This document shows, piece after piece, positions 6,935-14,380 of a stretch of DNA of 33,822 nt (within the stretch, counting starts at the first letter, position 1; the number at the start of each line of letters is the position of its first letter). The notes beneath the pieces were generated by a model that was not told where the DNA came from, searched no databases, and saw only the letters and a list, made by a program, of their open reading frames with translations. The DNA lies in NCBI GenBank assembly GCA_022799835.1, contig JAAWPF010000002.1, positions 1-33,822 on the forward strand. Reading direction: 5' to 3'. The position numbers and the translations under genes were made by a program. The DNA is from Lawsonibacter sp. Lineage in GTDB: Bacteria > Bacillota > Clostridia > Oscillospirales > Oscillospiraceae.

Positions 6935-8194
6935 TTAATGCGCCTTTTTATCCACCCACTCCGGGCGGAATTTGGAGTAGATGATCTTCTGTTCACTGTA
7001 CAGCCCGTAGTAGCCGGACAGCATGAAGGAGATGCCGCAGGCCAGGGCGTAGAGGGGCAGGCCCGTTCCGCCGAAGAGCTCAAAGGCCAGCAGGATGGAG
7101 CTGAGGGGGCAGTTGGTGGCCCCGCAGAACACCGCCGACATGCCCAGCGCCCCGGAAAAGCCATGGGGCAGGCCCAGGAGAGGGCCGGCCCAGACGCCGA
7201 AAGCGCAGCCGGTGAACAGGACGGGGACGATTTCGCCGCCCCGGAAGCCGGCCCCCAGGGTGAGAGCGGTGAACAGAATTTTCAGAAGGAAAGCCTCCGG
7301 GATGGTGTCTCCCGCCAGCAGCTGGCGGATGACCCCGTCCCCCGCTCCATTGTAGGTCTGATTTCCCACCAGCAGGCTAAGCCCCAGGACCAGGGCGCCC
7401 CCCACCGCCCCTCGGACCAGGGGATCGGGCAGGTATTTGGCGTAGAGCTTGGGAGCGGAGTGAATGACCACACAGAAGAAGATGGACAGCACCGCGCACA
7501 GTACCCCCAGGACAGACACCTGTAAAATAGGCAGCGGATCCAGCGCCAGGGCGTCGTGGACCGGGTAGCCGTGGATGGCGTGTATGCCGAAGACATGGGC
7601 CAGCAGGGCCGCTGTGTAAGAGGAGACCATGCAGGGCACCATGGCGGCGTAGTACATCCGGCCCACCGTGACCACCTCCATGGCGAAGAGGGCGGCGGTG
7701 AGGGGGGTGCCGAAGAGGGCGGAGAAGGCGGCGGCCATACCGCACATGACGATGATCCGCTCGTCCATCTCGTCCAGCCTCAGCTTTTTGCCCAGGTAGG
7801 CGGACAGGGACCCGCCCAGCTGGAGGGCGGCGCCCTCCCGTCCGGCGGAGCCCCCCACCAGATGGGTGAGGATGGTGGACAGGAAGATCAGCGGCGCGGT
7901 GCGCAGCTTGAGCCGCTCCGCGTCCCGCACAGCTACCAGTACCAGATTGGTGCCCCGGTCCTTCTCCATCCCGCATGCCCGGTAGAGCAGTACAATAGCC
8001 ACCCCGGCCAGGGGCAGCAGCGAGATGATCCAGGGGTGCTCCCCTCGCAGCTCGGCGGCCAAGTCGATGCCCAGATGGAACGCCACCGCCACCAGCCCCA
8101 CAGCCGCCCCGACAAAGCAGGAGTATAGCAGCCACCTGACAAAGGCCAGGGCCGCGCTGAGGGTTGCCTTTAACCGGTCAGTCTGCTGAAGCAT
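6935..8194 (-). CDS. CLC-family anion transporter, possibly a CLC-F fluoride/proton antiporter
   Basis: A 419-residue CLC protein with many membrane helices. GGSAGREGAALQLGG at residues 114-128 contains the gating glutamate E120 of the GREG motif, which is diagnostic for CLCs. Two features differ from ordinary chloride CLCs. The GSGIP anion-site motif is replaced by RGTNL (80-84). The intracellular proton glutamate (E203 in E. coli ClC-ec1) corresponds to V174 in FAMEVV. Loss of GSGIP and a GREG followed by a small residue are seen in the CLC-F clade, which exports fluoride. Assignment to that clade is an inference; no fluoride riboswitch was found upstream. An extended -10 promoter precedes it. 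Confidence 0.85.
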   Translation of the reverse strand: MLQQTDRLKATLSAALAFVRWLLYSCFVGAAVGLVAVAFHLGIDLAAELRGEHPWIISLLPLAGVAIVLLYRACGMEKDRGTNLVLVAVRDAERLKLRTAPLIFLSTILTHLVGGSAGREGAALQLGGSLSAYLGKKLRLDEMDERIIVMCGMAAAFSALFGTPLTAALFAMEVVTVGRMYYAAMVPCMVSSYTAALLAHVFGIHAIHGYPVHDALALDPLPILQVSVLGVLCAVLSIFFCVVIHSAPKLYAKYLPDPLVRGAVGGALVLGLSLLVGNQTYNGAGDGVIRQLLAGDTIPEAFLLKILFTALTLGAGFRGGEIVPVLFTGCAFGVWAGPLLGLPHGFSGALGMSAVFCGATNCPLSSILLAFELFGGTGLPLYALACGISFMLSGYYGLYSEQKIIYSKFRPEWVDKKAH

Positions 8195-8247
8195 ATCAGA
8201 TCCCTCTCTCTCCGGAGTCCGCCAACTCCGTCCGCTGGAATAGAAAA

Positions 8248-8276
8248 ATTATAGCACATCTTCCGGTTTTTTGCAT
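8248..8276 (-). promoter_or_regulatory. Extended -10 promoter for the CLC gene
   Basis: On the minus strand, TGC-TATAAT (-10 at 8253-8248) is a perfect extended -10. The -35 position (8276-8271, ATGCAA) is poor. It is divergent from the promoter of the CBS-domain gene. Confidence 0.5.
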
Positions 8277-8313
8277 CCCTAAATCTTATTTCGATGAAAA
8301 CTGTTCCGACCCC

Positions 8314-8342
8314 TTGTCATTTCCGGCTTTTTATGCTATGAT
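8314..8342 (+). promoter_or_regulatory. Strong promoter for the CBS-domain gene
   Basis: TTGTCA (8314-8319), 17 nt, then TATGAT (8337-8342), which is preceded by TGC and so is an extended -10 as well. The start codon is about 45 nt downstream. Confidence 0.75.
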
Positions 8343-8387
8343 GCAGGCGTATCTATGGATCGAAAGCCTTTAAAGGAGGTCATTTCC

Positions 8388-9290
8388 GTGCCCGAGGGCC
8401 AATTATGGCTGATACTTTTTTTCGTCAGCCTGAGTATCAATGCCGTTCAGCTGCTGTGGCGGCCTATCCTGAACCTGCTGCATCGGAAACATGAGGTGTC
8501 TGAGGACAACATCATGGCTATGGTGGAGGAGGGCGAGGAGTCCGGCACTATCCAGAGCAATGAGAAGGAATTTATAGAAAATGTTTTTGAGTTTGACAAC
8601 ACCACCGCCAAAGATGTGATGGTCCACCGGACCGATATGGTCACCCTCCCCCTGGACGCGGAGGAGGGGGCCATCCTGGAGATTATCCGCCAGTCCGGCC
8701 TGTCCCGGTTCCCGGTGTACGGGGAGGATATCGACGATATAGTGGGCGTATTGTCCACCCGGGAGTACCTGCTCAACTTTCAGGAGGCGGACCCCAAGCC
8801 CCTGAAGGAGCTGCTCCGCCCGGCCTATTTCGTGCCCGAGACGGTGGCCGCCGACGTACTCTTCCGGGACATGCAGGGCAAAAAGACCCATCTGGCCCTG
8901 GTAGTGGACGAATACGGCGGCACCAGCGGCCTGGTCACCCTGGAGGACCTGCTGGAGGAGTTGGTGGGCAATATCTACGATGAGTTCGACCCCCAGGAGG
9001 AGCAGGAGATCATTGCGCTGGACGATGGCCGCTGGCGGGTGTCCGGCTCCGCCGACCTGGAGGAGCTGGCCGAGGCCATGGGCTTTGAGCTGCCTGAGGA
9101 TGAGGAGCGGGACTACGATACCCTGGGCGGTCTGGTTTTCTCCCAGCTGTCGGTCATTCCAGAGGACGGAAGCCGCCCCGCGGTGGACGCCCTGGGGCTC
9201 CACATCCAGGTGGAGGAGCTCTGCGACCGCCGGGTGGAGTGGGCCCTGGTGGAGCGGCTGGGCTCCGAGCTGGAAAAGGAGACAGAGTAA
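8388..9290 (+). CDS. CBS-domain CorC/HlyC-type protein with one membrane helix
   Basis: The start is GTG at 8388, because a perfect AAAGGAGG (8372-8379) sits 8 nt before it; an in-frame ATG at 8355 lies upstream of this site and is less likely. The protein has 300 residues: a single N-terminal membrane helix (about 5-26), two CBS domains (about 75-195, including AKDVMVHRTDM and LVVDEYGGTSGLVTLEDLLEE) and a C-terminal CorC_HlyC domain (about 215-295, with DYDTLGGLV). Bacterial relatives with a full CNNM (DUF21) membrane domain have about 420 residues and four helices; here that domain is missing apart from one helix. Relatives are linked to Mg2+/Co2+ efflux or sensing through CBS-bound nucleotides. 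The role here is unproven. Confidence 0.87.
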   Translation: MPEGQLWLILFFVSLSINAVQLLWRPILNLLHRKHEVSEDNIMAMVEEGEESGTIQSNEKEFIENVFEFDNTTAKDVMVHRTDMVTLPLDAEEGAILEIIRQSGLSRFPVYGEDIDDIVGVLSTREYLLNFQEADPKPLKELLRPAYFVPETVAADVLFRDMQGKKTHLALVVDEYGGTSGLVTLEDLLEELVGNIYDEFDPQEEQEIIALDDGRWRVSGSADLEELAEAMGFELPEDEERDYDTLGGLVFSQLSVIPEDGSRPAVDALGLHIQVEELCDRRVEWALVERLGSELEKETE

Positions 9291-9305
9291 ATACATACAA
9301 GCGAA

Positions 9306-9335
9306 GGGCGGCCGCTTTTGCGGCCGCCCGTTTTT
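9306..9335 (+). terminator. Terminator after the CBS-domain gene
   Basis: GGGCGGCCGC and GCGGCCGCCC form a perfect 10-bp stem with a TTTT loop, followed by GTTTTT. The convergent diguanylate cyclase gene ends at 9349. Confidence 0.88.
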
Positions 9336-9348
9336 GCGGTATTTATAC

Positions 9349-11151
9349 TTACTTGAGAGAAAAACCGCCCTTTCCGCTGTTCTTGACATCGTAGAGTGCG
9401 GTGTCCGCCACCGCGCTGAGAGCCTCGTAGGTCCTGCCGTAAGTAGGGGCACTGGCCGCGCCCACGCTGATGCTGGCAACGGCATCGATCCCTTCGATAT
9501 GCAGGTTTCGTACCCGCTCCAGGAGCTCCTGCCCCTTCTGCTCGGCCAGCGTTCTGCTGTCGGAGCCGGACAGGAAGGCGACAAATTCGTCACCGCCCAC
9601 CCGGGCTACAATATCGTCGGTACGGAAGGTCTCGTTCAGAATTTGCCCCACCGCCATCAGCAGTTTGTCTCCGGCGGCGTGGCCGAAATTGTCATTGATG
9701 GACTTGAAGTCGTCCAGGTCCAGCATAAACAGCACGCCCCGGGATATTTGCTCCAGACGGGCGTTGATTAGTTTGACGCCTGCCCGGTTGTACACGCCGG
9801 TGAGCGGGTCCTGCTGGGCCTGCTTGCGCAGCTCAAGCTCCCGGTCGATCTGGGCGCTGATGTCGGTCAGCGTTCCGATGAGCTGGATGACCTTGCCGTC
9901 CGGTCCAAAGACCGCCTTGTACTGGCTCCGGTACCAGCTGTAGTCCCCGCCCCGCCGCTTCAGGCGGACACGGTCGTGCTCGATCTGCTCCTGGGTCATG
10001 TTGGCCGAGCCGCGCAGAATCCGCCGCACATTATCCATATCGTCCGGGTGGAACACAGGAAAGCTGCCCGTCTCTTTGGTGACGCCCTCCAGCAGCACCT
10101 GGTCCAGCTCCAGCGACTCCAGGGCGTTGGAGGTGAACTCCAGGCTGTCCCGCTCCCGGTCGTACTCAAAGATCAGGGTGTCGTAAAACTCGGCCAGGGC
10201 GCCATAGCGCAGCTTTTCCCCGGCCAGTCTGGCCCGCTGCCGCCAAATCAGGACAGCCAGCACCGCGCATACCACCAGGCTGAGCAGCATGATGCCTGTC
10301 TGCAGGGCGGAGGTACGCTCTATCTGGATATTGATGGACTGGGAAAACTGCACGACGCGCCAGTTGTTGCAGTGGACGGGCGCCCATGCCACATAGCACC
10401 GCCCGCCCGGCGGGTCATAGCAGAAGGAGCCGGACTCGGCCCGCTGGTAGGCGGCGAGAAAAGCCTGCGCATCCTGGCCGAACAGACCGTTTTCCTCCCC
10501 CAGCTCCTTCAGGCTGAGCCCCTTTGTGGCGGTGGTATTTCCATAGACCACTATGCTGTCCGCTCCGGCGATCACGCTGTGGACATCGTGGAAGAAGGTG
10601 GAGTGGTTTTCCGGGTTGCTCAGCTGACTGGCGTTCAGCCTGGCCAGCAGCACCCCCGCCGTCTGGCCGCCTGCCTTCACCGGCTGGGCCACAAGGACAT
10701 ATGCCTCTGACCGGCTCGATTCAGTAATCAGTCCGCTGACCATCGCCTTTCCGGACAGCGCCTCCTGGAGCGCCGCGCGCTCCCCGCTCTCCTCGGGCAT
10801 TCGGGCGATCTCGGCAATCTCCAGATAGCTCATCTCCGCCTGCCTGCCGGCCAGAACAGCGGTCTTCAGCAGAGACTCCACCCACGCCTTGTCCGGCTGC
10901 CGCCCGCTGTCCTCAATCAGCTGCTCAACATTGTCCAGCACGGCCGTAAGACCGTCGATCAGTTCCCCTGTGTTGTTTCCGTCCAGGGTGGTGTGGGCTG
11001 CCAGACTCTCCATAAGCATCCGGTCCAGCTCCGCCTCCAGAGAACGATAGCGCAGGATAAACATGACAAGCGCGACTGAGAGCAGCACAGCGCCGCATAC
11101 AGCCATCCAAACAGCGCGTCCGGCGGACCGCTGCTTTTGGAAAGCAGCCAT
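9349..11151 (-). CDS. Membrane diguanylate cyclase (Cache-like sensor, PAS, GGDEF)
   Basis: A 600-residue enzyme predicted to make cyclic di-GMP from two GTP. It has a membrane helix (about 13-34), an extracytoplasmic sensor region (about 35-282, Cache-like by size and position), a second helix (about 284-303), a PAS domain (about 320-435, ending in the typical IGTLTDISAQ) and a GGDEF domain (about 440-600). The catalytic motif GGDEF is intact at 519-523, and an RxxD inhibitory site (R510-T-D-D513) sits five residues before it, so product feedback is expected. There is no EAL domain. It is transcribed alone from a near-consensus promoter. The ligand is unknown; no effector of c-di-GMP was recognised in the window. 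Confidence 0.93.
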   Translation of the reverse strand: MAAFQKQRSAGRAVWMAVCGAVLLSVALVMFILRYRSLEAELDRMLMESLAAHTTLDGNNTGELIDGLTAVLDNVEQLIEDSGRQPDKAWVESLLKTAVLAGRQAEMSYLEIAEIARMPEESGERAALQEALSGKAMVSGLITESSRSEAYVLVAQPVKAGGQTAGVLLARLNASQLSNPENHSTFFHDVHSVIAGADSIVVYGNTTATKGLSLKELGEENGLFGQDAQAFLAAYQRAESGSFCYDPPGGRCYVAWAPVHCNNWRVVQFSQSINIQIERTSALQTGIMLLSLVVCAVLAVLIWRQRARLAGEKLRYGALAEFYDTLIFEYDRERDSLEFTSNALESLELDQVLLEGVTKETGSFPVFHPDDMDNVRRILRGSANMTQEQIEHDRVRLKRRGGDYSWYRSQYKAVFGPDGKVIQLIGTLTDISAQIDRELELRKQAQQDPLTGVYNRAGVKLINARLEQISRGVLFMLDLDDFKSINDNFGHAAGDKLLMAVGQILNETFRTDDIVARVGGDEFVAFLSGSDSRTLAEQKGQELLERVRNLHIEGIDAVASISVGAASAPTYGRTYEALSAVADTALYDVKNSGKGGFSLK

Positions 11152-11199
11152 GTTCTTCCCCCCTCTTTTTTGATGCGGTGTTCGCCGCTCATTTCTTCT

Positions 11200-11228
11200 A
11201 TTCTATCACCGAGGTTATCTTTTGTAAA
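11200..11228 (-). promoter_or_regulatory. Promoter for the diguanylate cyclase gene
   Basis: On the minus strand TTTACA (11228-11223), 17 nt, TAGAAT (11205-11200), about 50 nt before the ATG. Confidence 0.72.
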
Positions 11229-11254
11229 GGTTTTAGAAGAATATTTCTGGCAAT

Positions 11255-12634
11255 CTAACTCGCTTTTATCAGGGCCTCCCCTGCCAGATAGATGTCCCCC
11301 GCGCCCACAGTGAGGATCAGGTCGCCGGGCTGGGCGATGTCCGCCAGGAATGCGGCGGCCTCCTCCAGACCGGGGCGGTAGACCGCGCCTGGGATCTCTT
11401 GCGCCAGTTTTTCTGAGGATACGCCCAGGCTGTCGGTCTCCCGGGCGGCGTAGATGGGGGTCAGCACAGCCAGGTCGGCCAGCTTCAGCACCTCCACAAA
11501 CCGGTCAAAGAGGGCGGCGGTGCGGGTGTAGGTGTGGGGCTGGAAGGCGCAGACTACCCGCTTGTAGTCCAGGGTTCTGGCCATGGTGAGCAGGGCCCGC
11601 AGCTCGTCTGGGTGGTGGGCGTAGTCGTCGTAGACATCGGCGCCATGATAGGTCCCCTTTTTTTCAAAGCGCCGCCCTGCCCCGGTGAAGGAGGCCAGCC
11701 CTTCCTCCACTGCCCTGCCCGGTATCCCCAGCACATAGGCGGCGGAGGCGGCGGCCAGGGCGTTGGAGACGTTGTGATTTCCCCCGACTCTCAGGGACAC
11801 ATGGGCGTATTTCTTCCCCATGGCGATCACATCGAAGGTGGGCAGGCCTTGCTCCCAGGTGAGGTTATCGGCATAGCAGTGGGCTTCATGGTTCGTCAGA
11901 CTGAATGTGAAGCAGGGCTTTTGAAAGCCCTCCAAGGTTTCCCGCACGTTGGGGTTGTCCCAGTTGGCCGCTACATACCCGCCCGGGGTGGGCACCAGTT
12001 CCGCGAATTTCCGGAAGGAGGCCTTGATGTCGTCCAGGTCCCGGAAGAAGTCCAAGTGGTCGGCCTCCACATTGAGGATCACCGCCACCGTGGGGGCGAA
12101 GGACAGGAAGGAGTTGCAGTATTCACAGGACTCGGCAATGATGGTGTTTCCCCGGCCCACCCGATGGCCGCGGCCCAGGATGGGCAGGGTGCCACCAATC
12201 ATCACGGAGGGGTCCTTGCCGGCGGCCAGGAAGATGTGGGTGCACATGGCGGTGGTGGTGGTTTTGCCGTGAGTGCCCGCCACACACAGGGCGTTCTTAT
12301 AGTGTTTCATAATGGCGCCCCAGGCCTGGGCCCGCTCAAAAACCGGGATGTCAAAATAGCGGGCGGAGGTGATCTCCGGGTTGCTGTCGTGGACGGCGGC
12401 GGTGCGGATGACACAGTCCGCCCCCTCCACGCTCTGGGGCAGGTGGCCGATGATGACCGGGATGCCCAGAGACCGCAGGTGAGCTACTGTCTCGCTCTCC
12501 TTCATGTCAGAACCGGTCACCGCCACCCCGCGGCCCTTCAGCACCTCGGCCAGCGGAGCCATGGAGACTCCGCCGATGCCGACCAGGTGGGCCCGGGCCC
12601 CTGGCCTGATGTAGTTCTCAATCTTTTGCTCCAT
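11255..12634 (-). CDS. murC: UDP-N-acetylmuramate--L-alanine ligase
   Basis: A cytoplasmic peptidoglycan enzyme adding L-Ala to UDP-MurNAc with ATP. ATG at 12634 (MEQKIENY) is chosen, giving 459 residues. A GTG 9 nt further upstream is in frame but forms part of the GAGGTG ribosome-binding site. Features: Rossmann start HLVGIGGVSMAPLAEVL; the Mur ligase ATP loop GTHGKTTTT (about 116-124); AESCEYCNSFL and NVEADHLDFF of the central domain; and DDYAHHPDEL in the C-terminal domain. Length is normal for MurC. It lies 118 nt downstream of rsmI on the same strand; a weak -10 (TAGAAT) is in that gap. Confidence 0.96.
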   Translation of the reverse strand: MEQKIENYIRPGARAHLVGIGGVSMAPLAEVLKGRGVAVTGSDMKESETVAHLRSLGIPVIIGHLPQSVEGADCVIRTAAVHDSNPEITSARYFDIPVFERAQAWGAIMKHYKNALCVAGTHGKTTTTAMCTHIFLAAGKDPSVMIGGTLPILGRGHRVGRGNTIIAESCEYCNSFLSFAPTVAVILNVEADHLDFFRDLDDIKASFRKFAELVPTPGGYVAANWDNPNVRETLEGFQKPCFTFSLTNHEAHCYADNLTWEQGLPTFDVIAMGKKYAHVSLRVGGNHNVSNALAAASAAYVLGIPGRAVEEGLASFTGAGRRFEKKGTYHGADVYDDYAHHPDELRALLTMARTLDYKRVVCAFQPHTYTRTAALFDRFVEVLKLADLAVLTPIYAARETDSLGVSSEKLAQEIPGAVYRPGLEEAAAFLADIAQPGDLILTVGAGDIYLAGEALIKAS

Positions 12635-12744
12635 ATACAGCACCTCAATTCTATGGTTTCTTTTTCTATTCTATCCACTTTTTGGAGAATTGGTGCGGAT
12701 TTTTCACTGCCTGCCTCGCTGAGGGGAGTTTTCTGTGAACGGAC

Positions 12745-12790
12745 TTTCTCCGTCACGGCTTCGCCGCGTCACCTCCCCCGGAGAGGGAGG
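12745..12790. repeat. REP-like palindromic element forming the 3' end of rsmI
   Basis: Two adjacent imperfect palindromes: GGC-TTC-GCC within CACGGCTTCGCCGCGT, and CCTCCC/GGGAGG flanking CCGGAGA. Together they encode the last residues of RsmI (SLSGGGDAAKP) and its stop codon. I recall similar GGAGG...CGGCGAAGCCG...GGAG sequences as dispersed repeats in related gut Firmicutes. This window alone cannot confirm that. Confidence 0.4.
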
Positions 12791-13604
12791 CGTCGTAGAG
12801 CTGATTCCGGGACAGGCCCAGTTCCTTGGCGGCCTGTTTAACCGCGTCCCGCAGGGACAGTCCCTCATGCCGGAGCCTGTTCACCAGGACCAGGCCGTCC
12901 TCCAAGGTTGGCTCCAAGTCCTCTGGTTTCTCCGCCCCCCGAACCACCAGCACAAACTCCCCCTTGGGAGTATTTTTCTGATACCAAGCGGCGGCCTCCC
13001 CCAGGGTGGTACGCCGGACCTCCTCGTGGAGCTTGGTCAGCTCCCGGCACAGGGTGAGAGGCCGGTCGGGGCCGAAGGTATCCGTCAGATCCTGGAGGGT
13101 GGCGGTCAGCTTGTGGGGAGCTTCGTAGAAAATCATGGTCCGCTGCTCCTGTCGGAGGGCCTCCAGATGGGCTCGGCGATTTTTCTTGTTCATGGCCAGG
13201 AAGCCCTCAAAGGTGAACCGGCCCGTGGGCTGGCCCGAGACAGCCAGGGCGGTGACCAGGGCGCAGGGGCCGGGGATGGCGCACACCGGGATGCCCAGAG
13301 CGGCGCAACGCGCCACCAGCTCCTCTCCGGGGTCGGAGATAGCGGGGGTCCCGGCATCAGTGACCAAGGCACAGTTCTCCCCCGACAGCAGCCGGTTTAC
13401 AATGGCCCGGCCGCCGGCCTCGGTGTTGTGCCGGTGATAGATGGCCATGGGCTTTTTCAGCTCCAGGTGGTTGAGCAGCTTTACTGTCACCCGGGTGTCC
13501 TCGGCGGCGATAAAGTCCGCCTGGGCGAGGGTTTCCGCCATCCGTTTGGAGATGTCCCCCAGGTTGCCGATAGGAGTGGGGACCAGGTATAATGTGCCAG
13601 CCAA
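12753..13604 (-). CDS. rsmI: 16S rRNA (cytidine-1402-2'-O)-methyltransferase
   Basis: A 283-residue SAM-dependent enzyme methylating the ribose of C1402 in 16S rRNA. The N-terminus GTLYLVPTPIGNLGDI is the family signature. It is followed by AAEDTR, HNTEAG, LVTDAGTPAISDPG and IPGPCALVTALAVSG, the tetrapyrrole-methylase-type SAM fold. The start is TTG at 13604: the conserved N-terminus begins immediately, and no ATG or GTG fits. The ribosome-binding site is the GGCGGCGGAGG stretch just upstream. The last residues (SGGGDAAKP) look like an extension supplied by a palindromic repeat rather than conserved RsmI sequence. It is divergent from the TrmN6-type gene; in Bacillus relatives of the two are clustered. 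Confidence 0.95.
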   Translation of the reverse strand: MAGTLYLVPTPIGNLGDISKRMAETLAQADFIAAEDTRVTVKLLNHLELKKPMAIYHRHNTEAGGRAIVNRLLSGENCALVTDAGTPAISDPGEELVARCAALGIPVCAIPGPCALVTALAVSGQPTGRFTFEGFLAMNKKNRRAHLEALRQEQRTMIFYEAPHKLTATLQDLTDTFGPDRPLTLCRELTKLHEEVRRTTLGEAAAWYQKNTPKGEFVLVVRGAEKPEDLEPTLEDGLVLVNRLRHEGLSLRDAVKQAAKELGLSRNQLYDASLSGGGDAAKP

Positions 13605-13639
13605 GGCCTCCGCCGCCTTTCCTTATAATTTTACAAAAT

Positions 13640-13648
13640 ATTATAGCA
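13640..13648 (-). promoter_or_regulatory. Extended -10 promoter for rsmI
   Basis: The minus strand reads TGC-TATAAT (-10 at 13645-13640), a perfect extended -10. No good -35 was seen at 17 nt. The same GTGCTATAAT string occurs before the CLC gene. Confidence 0.45.
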
Positions 13649-13703
13649 CAGTTGGAGAAATTATGGTATCCTTTTCTTGACTTTCTTTCTGGAGGAGCGT
13701 CTG

Positions 13704-14321
13704 ATGGACAGAACCGAGCGGCTGCCCCCCTATACGCTGTCCTGGCGGCCGGGTGTTTTCCCCCTGGGGGGCGACGCCCTGGCCCTGGGGGACTTCGCCA
13801 CAGTTAAGCCGGGCTGGCGGGTGTGTGATCTGGGGACGGGCAGCGGGGCCCTGCTGCTGCTGCTGGCCAGGCGGGCCGGGGGGCTGTCCCTCACCGGTAT
13901 CGACTGTGACCCTCTGGCCGCCCGGACCGCCCGGGAGAACCTGGAGCGAAACGGCCTGAACGGGACGGTCCTGGCCGGCGACCTGCGGGACGCCCCGCTG
14001 TCCGCCGGAGGCTTCGATTTGGCGGTATCCAACCCGCCCTATTTCCCGGTGGGGAGCGGAAAGAGCGGCGGTCCGGCCAGAAGCGAGGAAAGCTGTTCTC
14101 TGGATGAGCTTTGCGCCGCCGCCGGGCGGCTGGTAAAAAACGGGGGGCGGTTTGCCCTGTGTCACCGACCGGAGCGGCTGGCGGATGTGGTGTGTGCCCT
14201 GCGGGGCCACGGCCTGGAGCCCAAGCGGATGAAACTGGTGTCCCACGGGCCGGGACATCCCCCCTCCCTTCTGCTGGTGGAGGCGGTGCGGCGGGGGAGA
14301 CCGGGGCTGAAATTTGAATAG
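13704..14321 (+). CDS. TrmN6-type tRNA adenine-N6 methyltransferase
   Basis: A 205-residue class I SAM methyltransferase. ATG at 13704 is preceded by GGAGGAG 7 nt away, so longer in-frame versions are rejected. It has the SAM loop VCDLGTGSGALLLLL (about 42-56), the acidic ribose ligand in TGIDCDPLAA, and the catalytic motif NPPYF (about 112-116) typical of N6-adenine methyltransferases. The N-terminal FPLGGDALALGDFA resembles the FRFGTDAVLLADFA block of the YfiC/TrmN6 family, which modifies A37 of tRNA1(Val). The tRNA target is inferred from family; adjacency to rsmI supports a translation-related role. Confidence 0.85.
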   Translation: MDRTERLPPYTLSWRPGVFPLGGDALALGDFATVKPGWRVCDLGTGSGALLLLLARRAGGLSLTGIDCDPLAARTARENLERNGLNGTVLAGDLRDAPLSAGGFDLAVSNPPYFPVGSGKSGGPARSEESCSLDELCAAAGRLVKNGGRFALCHRPERLADVVCALRGHGLEPKRMKLVSHGPGHPPSLLLVEAVRRGRPGLKFE

Positions 14322-14328
14322 CGCGGCA

Positions 14329-14359
14329 AAAGGCGGCTGGCACAGTGCCAGCCGCCTTT
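14329..14359. terminator. Shared terminator between convergent trmN6-type and hydA genes
   Basis: AAAGGCGGCTGGC pairs with GCCAGCCGCCTTT around an ACAGT loop, a perfect 13-bp stem with A and T ends on both strands. It lies between two converging genes. Confidence 0.85.
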
Positions 14360-14380
14360 GAAAATGGGACAGATGCCGGA

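Noticed and set aside
8195-8387. Fluoride riboswitch upstream of the CLC gene
   Set aside because: The leader lacks the conserved GGNGATGG start and pseudoknot segments of that riboswitch. Only promoter elements were seen.
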